From positions 1 through 10,328 of the forward strand of contig JARXAV010000073.1 in NCBI GenBank assembly GCA_029865665.1: a DNA stretch of 10,328 nt. The letters are read 5' to 3'. The stretch's first letter is position 1; every line of letters starts with the position of its first letter. The notes under the pieces were generated by a model. The model made no database searches and was not told the DNA's origin. It worked only from the letters and a program-made list of their open reading frames with translations. A program made the translations under genes and the position numbers. Of this stretch, positions 1 to 5,792 are shown piece after piece. Source of the DNA: Flectobacillus sp. Lineage in GTDB: Bacteria; Bacteroidota; Bacteroidia; Cytophagales; Spirosomataceae.

Positions 1-1
1 C

Positions 2-289
2 AAACATGGCTTGCTGAATCTCCCTCCAAATCAATCAGGAACCTTAACGATTTCAATCGAAAAAATTGAACATCAACTAATTATTAAAATCGAAGATACG
101 GGTGTTGGTAGAAAAAGAGCCGCTGAGATAAAGCAATCGAGTGTCAATAAGCACAAATCAAGAGGAATGGCACTTGTTAAGAAACGAGTAGAAATTCTGA
201 ATGAACAAGGCTACGCCATTCAGATAGACACAGAAGACATCCAACCACAGGGAACACGGGTCACAATCATTTTTGAAGACGAAGAATAA
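2..289 (+). CDS. LytS-type sensor histidine kinase, C-terminal ATPase end (5' truncated by window)
   Basis: This is the last 95 or so codons of a membrane sensor kinase whose N-terminus lies before the window. The reading frame is open from base 2. Three ATP-binding boxes of the HATPase_c fold are visible. The end of an N-box reads KHGLLNLP at the very start. The G1 box is EDTGVGRKRA and the G2 box is SRGMALVKKRVEILN. The G1/G2 style and the short tail ending in GTRVTIIFEDEE match the LytS/YehU (His_kinase plus HATPase_c) class, whose partners are LytTR response regulators. Exactly such a regulator begins 44 bases downstream, so the two are probably cotranscribed and form a cognate pair. The sensor domain and phospho-accepting His are outside the window, so the stimulus cannot be inferred. 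The in-frame TTG at 11 is internal and is not a start. Confidence 0.88.
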   Translation, partial: KHGLLNLPPNQSGTLTISIEKIEHQLIIKIEDTGVGRKRAAEIKQSSVNKHKSRGMALVKKRVEILNEQGYAIQIDTEDIQPQGTRVTIIFEDEE

Positions 290-333
290 TACATCCTTAA
301 TAAAATATCCCTTATCAAAATCTCTTAATCACT

Positions 334-1248
334 ATGGTACAAATCATCGAAACCGAAAACCCCGCACAAATAGAAGTTCAACTCATAGAGCGTATTGAGG
401 CCGTCATTGTAGAAGACATTGTACAGGAAGCCGATGCCCTAAAACTACTCGTGGAACAACATTTCCCTAAAATTTCCATTGTAGGCATTGCTCACTCACC
501 CGAAGTAGCCATCAACCTCATTCTCGAAAAACGCCCTGTCCTCCTCTTCCTAGACATCCGACTCGGAGGTTCGCTCGAAAGTTTTGATGTCATTAATGCC
601 CTCTACGAGCGAGGATTTAAGAAGTTTGTATCCATTTTCATTACGGGCTATGGTTCAGAGCAATATGCTATACAGGCACTGAAATATGCCGCTGCAGCCT
701 ATCTGAATAAACCAATTATCTTGAAAGAGTTGGTTGAATCAGTGGAAGTAGCTCAAATAAAATTACTATCCAACACCTTTAACTTTGAACTAAATGAAGT
801 ACAAATCCGACAGATTTTAGAACAGCTACGCAAACAAATTGCTCCTAAAACAATCTTTATAGATTCTTTAAACGGCGAAGTAAAATCAGTTGAGATGAGT
901 AAGGTAGTTTGTCTGAGAGCAAACGATGGAATGTGTGACTTTGTTTTAAGCGATAATACCATCGTCAAATCAGTTAAAGGATTAAAATATTACGAAGAAC
1001 ATTTTGAGGTTGATTACGATTTTTTCAGAGTACATCATCACACACATTTGAATTTAGCCTATTTAGCAACCTATCACCATAAGAAATTGAAGATTAATCT
1101 CAAAATCAATGAAAAACTACTTGACAAAGCCTCCAAGTTAGGTTATTTCCCCCTTTTTGCTTCGAAAAAAAGAGGGCACGATCTTTTTTATTATTTGAAA
1201 AATAATGGACGAGGTGGACAGTTACCTTTTTCTGACCGTTTTTTTTAA
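334..1248 (+). CDS. LytTR-family response regulator (REC + LytTR)
   Basis: This is a two-component response regulator of 304 residues, cytoplasmic and DNA-binding. The receiver domain spans about residues 22-140. Its acidic pair is E27/D28, the expected phospho-acceptor is D74 in FLDIRL, the switch residue is T104 in FITGYG, and the conserved lysine is K126 in NKPI. All key positions are intact. About residues 178-285 form a LytTR domain, seen in MSKVVCLRANDGMCDFVL and FFRVHHHTHLNLAYL, with a late FASKKRG segment standing for the usual SRRR motif. The central recognition stretch HHHTHLNLAYL departs from the common HxSxLVN pattern, so its DNA specificity may differ from the small LytTR protein downstream. 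The last 15 or so residues (NNGRGGQLPFSDRFF) look like a family-variable tail. It lies 44 bases after the kinase and probably shares its transcript. The ATG start leaves a roughly 20-residue N-terminal extension before the receiver fold, so a slightly later start cannot be excluded. Confidence 0.9.
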   Translation: MVQIIETENPAQIEVQLIERIEAVIVEDIVQEADALKLLVEQHFPKISIVGIAHSPEVAINLILEKRPVLLFLDIRLGGSLESFDVINALYERGFKKFVSIFITGYGSEQYAIQALKYAAAAYLNKPIILKELVESVEVAQIKLLSNTFNFELNEVQIRQILEQLRKQIAPKTIFIDSLNGEVKSVEMSKVVCLRANDGMCDFVLSDNTIVKSVKGLKYYEEHFEVDYDFFRVHHHTHLNLAYLATYHHKKLKINLKINEKLLDKASKLGYFPLFASKKRGHDLFYYLKNNGRGGQLPFSDRFF

Positions 1249-1256
1249 TTTCTGAA

Positions 1257-1331
1257 ATTAACTGGGACAATATAAACCTGTTTCACAAAACAAAAAATTG
1301 TCCCAGTTATTCGAAAAAACGCCCAGTTAAT
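1257..1331. promoter_or_regulatory. candidate LytTR operator: three CCCAGTTA(A/T)T boxes
   Basis: The 10-mer CCCAGTTAAT occurs at 1322-1331 on the + strand and at 1257-1266 on the - strand. A one-base variant, CCCAGTTATT, lies at 1302-1311 on the + strand. The two + strand copies are in 20-bp phase, about two helical turns. Known LytTR regulators such as AgrA bind paired direct repeats of about 9 bp, consensus [TA][AC][CA]GTTN[AG][TG], with a 12-13 bp gap. The boxes here match that consensus at 7 and 8 of 9 positions, with an 11-bp gap. The array sits between two LytTR genes and about 35-60 bp upstream of a -7 element. Assigning it as an operator is inference. Confidence 0.55.
1259..1309. repeat. 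perfect 13-bp inverted repeat with 25-nt loop
   Basis: The arms TAACTGGGACAAT (1259-1271) and ATTGTCCCAGTTA (1297-1309) are exact reverse complements separated by 25 bases. The arms contain two of the three candidate LytTR boxes. The repeat starts 11 bases after the response regulator stop codon, so it could act as a transcript hairpin or terminator. No T-run follows the right arm (TATTCGAAAAAAC), which favours a DNA-binding role. Confidence 0.7.
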
Positions 1332-1363
1332 CTTTTCAATTATTCAGTAATCTATTACCTGCC

Positions 1364-1371
1364 TATATTTG
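1364..1371 (+). promoter_or_regulatory. Bacteroidota-type -7 promoter element
   Basis: TATATTTG matches the Bacteroidetes sigma-A consensus TAnnTTTG at every defined position. It lies 26 bases before the ATG at 1398, which predicts a short leader of about 20 nt. No clear TTTG -33 element is seen at the expected distance, as would fit an activator-dependent promoter served by the boxes upstream. Confidence 0.5.
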
Positions 1372-1397
1372 GAACAGAAATTCTAAATCAAAAATGT

Positions 1398-1736
1398 ATG
1401 AGATCTTTTATTAGACAACCTTACCTTGTTCTCGACTACAAGAAAGACCTAAAATTTCCGACTCACAAAATTATCATGCTCAAGGCGGAAGTAAATTACA
1501 CCCATTTCTTTTTTCAGAATCGAAAAATGTACACATGTGCAATCACGTTAAAGCATTTTGAAAAAATACTCCATGACTCAGGTTTTGTCAGAGTTCATAA
1601 ATCGTACTTAGTCAATACAATCCATATTCAACATATTGACCTCGATTTGGGGATCGTGACTTTACTCGACGGTACTGAACTATTGACATCAAGACGACGA
1701 CGAAAAATATTAAAGCATATTTCAGACTTATCCTGA
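1398..1736 (+). CDS. stand-alone LytTR DNA-binding domain protein
   Basis: This is a 112-residue protein that is nearly all LytTR domain. The domain runs from about residue 22 to residue 108: KIIMLKAEVNYTHFFF, then a CAITLKHFEKIL helix, the hallmark GFVRVHKSYLVN (about residues 62-73), and a C-terminal LLDGTELLTSRRRRKIL. It has no receiver domain, so it cannot be phosphorylated like its neighbour. Single-domain LytTR proteins are common in Bacteroidota and may act as constitutive or autoregulated regulators; here that role is inference. It has its own TAnnTTTG element and candidate LytTR boxes upstream. The ATG at 1394 reads into a stop within seven codons, so 1398 is the better start. The next gene is the exported CHAP protein, with about 180 bases between them. 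Confidence 0.88.
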   Translation: MRSFIRQPYLVLDYKKDLKFPTHKIIMLKAEVNYTHFFFQNRKMYTCAITLKHFEKILHDSGFVRVHKSYLVNTIHIQHIDLDLGIVTLLDGTELLTSRRRRKILKHISDLS

Positions 1737-1918
1737 AGCATCATCCTAAAATCGTTTGCTCTTCCACTAAAAATGAACAAGAACTATTTTACAATTAAAC
1801 CTTGCTTTAGAGACATATACACTTGTAGTGATTTCGTTATTGGCATTAATGATAAAAACAAATGTATTTCCCCAAAAGTTGTATCAACTATTTATCACAT
1901 TTTAAACGTCAAATGATT

Positions 1919-4900
1919 ATGAAAACAATTCATTACAAATTGTATTTCTTGGAGTTCTTTATATTAATCTCATTTTTCATCCATAGTAGTTTAGCTCAGT
2001 CTACTTGTACGTCTGGAAGTATTTCTGCTACATTTAACAACGTTGCAGCAAAACGAAATTGCCCAATGGGTTCTTCTACAACAAGTGGCTATAATTATGA
2101 AGCAGGCATTAATACTGGATATAAATGGCAATGTGTAGAGTATGTAAATAGATATTACTACCTCGTTTATGGTATGAATTTAAAATCTTCAGCTATTTAT
2201 GGAAATGCTAAAGGATATTACGAAAGTAATGTCCACACTTCTATTGGTCTTGTTAAATATGCCAATGGAGGTTCTGTTCCACCTGAGATCGGAGACATTC
2301 TAGTTAGTACGACTGGCACATATGGGCATGTTGCAATTGTACAAGGGGTATCAGCAAGCAAAATCGACATTATAGACCAAAATTTCAGTTATAACTCATC
2401 AAGGTCACTAACACGAAATGGAAATACGATTGGTTCATTCGGTTCTGGATATACAGTATCAGGTTGGGTAAGAAAAAAAAATATACCTACCCCACCCACC
2501 ACCCCCACCTTATCCTATCCGGTAGCCAATGCTACTAATATTTCAAGAATTCCGTCTGTCAATTTAGGTTGGGCTGGTAGCAATGCAACAGAATATAGAA
2601 TCCAAATCGTAGATGCCAAAAGTTTCACTGGTTTTGACGCCACTTCTGGTTTCAAAAATATTTGTAATACTTGTGTAAACGAAAATGTAAAAAGTGCTAC
2701 CACCTATTCGTTTAAAGGAGCTACAGCAAACACCACCTATTATTGGACAGTAAGGGCGAGTGGTAGTGGAGGAGTAAGTAAGTTTTCGGCATATAACAAA
2801 TTCACAACTGCTTCAGATCCTGCTACCATACCTGTACTTGCTTCACCAGCAGACAATGCAAGTAATATATCAACAACAACACCGTTACAATTTACTTGGT
2901 CAGCGAGTAATGCTACCGAGTATAGAATTCAAATTATTGATGAACTTAAATATACTGGTTTTGATGCCACTAATGGATTCGCAAACAACTGTGCAACATG
3001 CCTAAAAACTGTACACTTAGCTAATCAGAGTTCTTACTCATTATCAAATCTTGAAGCAGGTAAAACCTACTATTGGACTGTTAGAGCCAACGGACTTGGA
3101 GGAACAAGTAAGTATGCCACAGTTAGAAAATTCAAAACAGCTGGAGGAGCGGTTCCTGCACCAACAATACAACCGATTAGCGTGAGTATTTGTCAGGGAG
3201 CTGCCACTACGTTATCTGCCACTGGATGTGCGGGAGTTGTTACCTGGAGCGATACTAAAACAGGAACTTCGAGAAATATATCACCTACGGCAACAGCCAC
3301 TTATACAGCAACTTGTACTGTTGGAGGAAAAGTATCAAGTAAGTCGAATACTTCAACAATTACTGTAAATGCAAATCCGACAGCACCGACGTTGACAGCC
3401 TCTCCCACTACAATCAGTAATGGTGGTGCATCTACTCTTAAAGCCACAAATTGTAATGGAACAGTATATTGGAGTAATGGTAATACAGGTACGCAAATTG
3501 TAGTGAAACCAACAACAAGCACCAATTATTCAGCAAATTGTAAAACTAATAGCTGTACTAGTAGTAGTGCTACGGTAGCGGTTCAGGTTGTTACTCCTGC
3601 TACTATACCTGCACTCTCCTTACCAGCAGACAATGCAAGTAATATATCAACAACAACACCTTTACAATTTTCTTGGACAGCAAGTAATGCTACCGAGTAT
3701 AGAGTTCAAATCATTGATGCACTTAAATACACCAGTTTTGATGCCACTAATGGATTCGCAAGTAATTGTACTTCATGCCTAAAAAATGAAAACGTTGGTA
3801 ACGTGAGTTCTTACTCATTATCAAATCTCGAAGCAGGCAAAACCTACTATTGGACTGTTAGAGCAAATGGGCCAGGAGGAACAAGTAAGTATGCTACTGT
3901 TAGAAAATTTACAACAGTGGTCGCAACAGTTAATCCCCCAACAATCCAACCGAGTAGCGTGAGTATTTGTCAGGGAGCTACCACTACGTTATCTGCTACT
4001 GGGTGTTCTGGAACTATTACTTGGAATGATGGTAAAACAGGACCTTCGAGAAGTATGTCACCTACGGCAACAGCCACTTATACAGCAACTTGTACTGTTG
4101 GAGGAAAAGTGTCAAGTAAGTCGAATACTTCAACAATTACTGTAAATGCAAATCCGACAACACCGACGTTGATGGCATCTCCCACTACAATCAGTAATGG
4201 TGGTGCCTCTACTCTTAGAGCTGCAAATTGTAATGGAACGGTCTATTGGAGTAATGGTGATACAGGTACGCAAATTGTTGTAAAACCAACAACAAGTACC
4301 AATTATTCAGCATATTGTAAAACTAATAGCTGTACTAGTAGTAGTGCTACGGTAGCTGTTCAGGTATCAACGCCAACACCATCGACATCAAATCCCAGTA
4401 TTGGTACATATACATCTTGTAGTGGTTCTGGATCTCAATCTAGCTCATGTGGATCTTTTTTAATAGGAATCATACGTGCTAAAGTTACAAGTATTAATAA
4501 CGGATACGCAACAATTATTGTATCAAAATGCAATGGAAGTTCATTTTCAACGGCAGGAACAGCTTATGCTAAACAAAGTAATATTTGCGGCTCAATCTTA
4601 ACCTCCAAACCTTACACATTAGGGTCTGGTGATGTTACATTATCTGTGCCTGTCTCAGTTGGAAATACAAACATCTACATTACGGTTAATAGTAATACTG
4701 GAGACAAATTTGCTACTGGAATTATTACTATTAATCGATCAAATAGTGCTGCAAGGGTATCGGCAGAAGAACAAATTTCATCTGATAATTCCGACCAAGA
4801 AATGGTTGTTTATCCAAATCCAACAGCTGGTGAGTTTAAAATCAAATTAGCTAATCATATCAGCAAAGATGAAGTAGTATTGATACATATTAATAGTTTA

Positions 4901-5050
4901 ACAAACACGGAGTTTCATGAAGAAAAAAGAGTTTCAATTATAGAGCTAGAAAACATAATCTTTCACTTACCCCAAGGGTTATATACCGTAAATATTGAAA
5001 TTCCAACTTTAGAGAAATTTTTATCTTCCAAAATTATTGTAACAAAATAA
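1919..5050 (+). CDS. T9SS-exported CHAP-domain protein with Fn3/Ig-like repeats
   Basis: This is a modular exported protein; residue numbers below count from an upstream in-frame ATG at 1862. Three Mets are possible (1862, 1913, 1919). The one at 1919 (MKTIHYK) starts directly at a typical signal peptide that ends near SSLAQ (residues 20-46). A CHAP fold follows at about residues 48-207. Catalytic Cys91 is in WQCVEYVNRYY, His156 is in YGHVAIV, and the polar third residue is around IDQN (171-174). CHAP enzymes are usually peptidoglycan amidases or endopeptidases, so cell-wall cleavage is the likely activity. Next come an Fn3-like module (about 212-317) and two copies of a 259-residue unit (320-578 and 579-837), each one Fn3-like plus two Ig-like modules. 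An unrecognised Cys-containing region spans about 838-975. The T9SS type A sorting domain begins at VVYPNPTAGEF (about 982) and ends in SSKIIVTK. The product is expected at the cell surface or released. A weak promoter match, TACACTTG, lies at 1818-1825. Target and role are not shown by the sequence. Confidence 0.9.
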   Translation: MKTIHYKLYFLEFFILISFFIHSSLAQSTCTSGSISATFNNVAAKRNCPMGSSTTSGYNYEAGINTGYKWQCVEYVNRYYYLVYGMNLKSSAIYGNAKGYYESNVHTSIGLVKYANGGSVPPEIGDILVSTTGTYGHVAIVQGVSASKIDIIDQNFSYNSSRSLTRNGNTIGSFGSGYTVSGWVRKKNIPTPPTTPTLSYPVANATNISRIPSVNLGWAGSNATEYRIQIVDAKSFTGFDATSGFKNICNTCVNENVKSATTYSFKGATANTTYYWTVRASGSGGVSKFSAYNKFTTASDPATIPVLASPADNASNISTTTPLQFTWSASNATEYRIQIIDELKYTGFDATNGFANNCATCLKTVHLANQSSYSLSNLEAGKTYYWTVRANGLGGTSKYATVRKFKTAGGAVPAPTIQPISVSICQGAATTLSATGCAGVVTWSDTKTGTSRNISPTATATYTATCTVGGKVSSKSNTSTITVNANPTAPTLTASPTTISNGGASTLKATNCNGTVYWSNGNTGTQIVVKPTTSTNYSANCKTNSCTSSSATVAVQVVTPATIPALSLPADNASNISTTTPLQFSWTASNATEYRVQIIDALKYTSFDATNGFASNCTSCLKNENVGNVSSYSLSNLEAGKTYYWTVRANGPGGTSKYATVRKFTTVVATVNPPTIQPSSVSICQGATTTLSATGCSGTITWNDGKTGPSRSMSPTATATYTATCTVGGKVSSKSNTSTITVNANPTTPTLMASPTTISNGGASTLRAANCNGTVYWSNGDTGTQIVVKPTTSTNYSAYCKTNSCTSSSATVAVQVSTPTPSTSNPSIGTYTSCSGSGSQSSSCGSFLIGIIRAKVTSINNGYATIIVSKCNGSSFSTAGTAYAKQSNICGSILTSKPYTLGSGDVTLSVPVSVGNTNIYITVNSNTGDKFATGIITINRSNSAARVSAEEQISSDNSDQEMVVYPNPTAGEFKIKLANHISKDEVVLIHINSLTNTEFHEEKRVSIIELENIIFHLPQGLYTVNIEIPTLEKFLSSKIIVTK
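2819..3595 (+). repeat. 777-bp in-frame tandem repeat, copy 1
   Basis: This is copy 1 of a direct repeat inside the CHAP gene. It encodes one Fn3-like module (ADNASNIS, NATEYRIQI, TYYWTVRANG) and two Ig-like modules (SICQGAATTLSATGC; TISNGGASTL). It aligns with copy 2 at a constant offset of 777 bases with no indel. Uninterrupted identity includes 3281-3333 (53 bp) and 3335-3382 (48 bp). By eye there are about 17 differences over the last 300 bp. Confidence 0.93.
3596..4372 (+). repeat. 777-bp in-frame tandem repeat, copy 2
   Basis: This is copy 2, directly abutting copy 1 and preserving frame and length. The Fn3-like half is more diverged than the Ig-like half, as expected if selection or gene conversion differs along the unit. 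A further, much more diverged Fn3-like relative without Ig-like modules precedes copy 1 at about 2495-2818. Confidence 0.93.
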
Positions 5051-5094
5051 CACAGAAAGACTATTCACATATCCAATTGCTACACTTAGTGTAC

Positions 5095-5139
5095 AAAATC
5101 CTATTGGTGAAATATCATATTATTTCCCAGTAGGATTTT
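5095..5139 (+). terminator. hairpin terminator after the CHAP gene
   Basis: The left arm AAAATCCTATTGG (5095-5107) pairs with CCAGTAGGATTTT (5127-5139) over 13 positions with one G-U wobble. The loop is 19 nt and the stem ends in a T-run. It sits 45 bases after the stop codon, which separates this gene from the EVE gene. Confidence 0.7.
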
Positions 5140-5213
5140 TCTCTTCCTCCATCCTTTTCTCAATTTTCTCCGTAAATTAGGGCATTCTTAAACAACGTAA
5201 AATTTAAAAAACA

Positions 5214-5621
5214 ATGAATTATTGGCTCGTAAAGTCTGAACCTTTCAAATATTCTTGGGATGATTTCGTTAATCAGGGTGTAGGCGTTTGGGACGGTGTA
5301 CGTAACTATCAGGCTCGCAATAACTTAAAGGCAATGCAGGTAGATGACTTGGTCTTGTTCTATCATTCTAACGAAGGTCTCGATGTCGTGGGGGTTGCTA
5401 AAGTGGTTAAAGAAGCCTATCAAGATCCTACCACAGAGGATACTCGTTGGGTGGTCGTCGATTTAATACCTGTCGAAAAACTGCCTAAATCAGTTACCCT
5501 AAAACAAATCAAAGCAGACGAACGTTTACAAGACATTGGGCTTATTAAACAATCTCGACTTTCGGTTAGTGCTATCAAAGCAACTGAATTTGATGTGATA
5601 TTGGAGTTAGCACACTCTTAG
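5214..5621 (+). CDS. stand-alone EVE-domain protein (THYN1-like)
   Basis: This cytoplasmic protein of 135 residues is essentially one EVE domain, a PUA-like fold. Recognisable family signatures are YWLVKSEP at residues 3-10, the aromatic WDGVRNYQARN at about 26-36, DDLVLFYHSN at about 44-53, VVGVAKVVKEAYQDPT at about 58-73, RWVVVDL, and SRLSV near the end. The length is normal for the bacterial family related to human THYN1. EVE/PUA-like proteins bind modified bases in DNA or RNA in characterised cases, and the ligand here is unknown. No restriction enzyme or RNA-modification gene is adjacent. It appears to be transcribed alone, with a terminator upstream and repeats downstream. The ATG at 5214 gives the canonical family N-terminus directly. 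Confidence 0.92.
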   Translation: MNYWLVKSEPFKYSWDDFVNQGVGVWDGVRNYQARNNLKAMQVDDLVLFYHSNEGLDVVGVAKVVKEAYQDPTTEDTRWVVVDLIPVEKLPKSVTLKQIKADERLQDIGLIKQSRLSVSAIKATEFDVILELAHS

Positions 5622-5653
5622 GCAATAGGCAATAGGCAATAGGCAATAGGCAA
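5619..5653 (+). repeat. five tandem copies of heptamer TAGGCAA
   Basis: TAGGCAA is repeated five times without error. The first copy supplies the TAG stop codon of the EVE gene. A 7-bp period suggests slipped-strand expansion or a mobile short-repeat family. Such heptamer arrays are well known in cyanobacterial intergenic DNA. No protein is affected by copy-number change, because the stop is in the first copy. Confidence 0.95.
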
Positions 5654-5678
5654 TTTAAAAATTCCAGTTCGTTTAATA

Positions 5679-5705
5679 AAACACCAAAAGTCTTTTTTTG
5701 TGTTT
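5679..5705 (+). terminator. weak AT-rich hairpin, possible terminator of the EVE gene
   Basis: AAACAC (5679-5684) pairs with GTGTTT (5700-5705). After one C/T mismatch, AAAA (5686-5689) pairs with TTTT (5695-5698), leaving a 5-nt loop. The T-run lies inside the hairpin rather than after it, so termination is uncertain. Confidence 0.3.
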
Positions 5706-5746
5706 CGTGTATGTTGGCTGAGAATAAAATCACTAATTCACTCAAT

Positions 5747-5785
5747 CACAACTCACTAATTATAGTACACAACTCACTAATTATA
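5747..5785 (+). repeat. 18-bp direct repeat, 21-bp period
   Basis: CACAACTCACTAATTATA occurs exactly at 5747-5764 and 5768-5785. A partial relative (CACTAATTCACT) lies just before, at 5731-5742. The second copy ends 7 bases before the ATG at 5793. The 21-bp phase is two helical turns, so it could be a tandem protein-binding site, or merely degenerate intergenic repeat DNA. Confidence 0.85.
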
Positions 5786-5792
5786 TTTATTA

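Noticed and set aside
753..968. A - strand ORF within the response regulator
   Set aside because: The opposite strand encodes a well-supported LytTR protein; this frame has no family features.
1259..1309. The 13-bp inverted repeat as a simple terminator of the response regulator gene
   Set aside because: The loop is long (25 nt) and no T-run follows. A third copy of the arm core nearby points to a binding site, although a dual role cannot be excluded.
3301..3525. A - strand ORF inside the CHAP gene repeats (similarly 2515-2703)
   Set aside because: These are antisense shadows of Thr/Ser/Ala-rich coding repeats, with no start context or recognisable domain.
2819..4372. A CRISPR array or insertion sequence as the cause of the long repeats
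   Set aside because: The units are long, coding, in frame and abutting, with no spacers, no terminal inverted repeats and no transposase.
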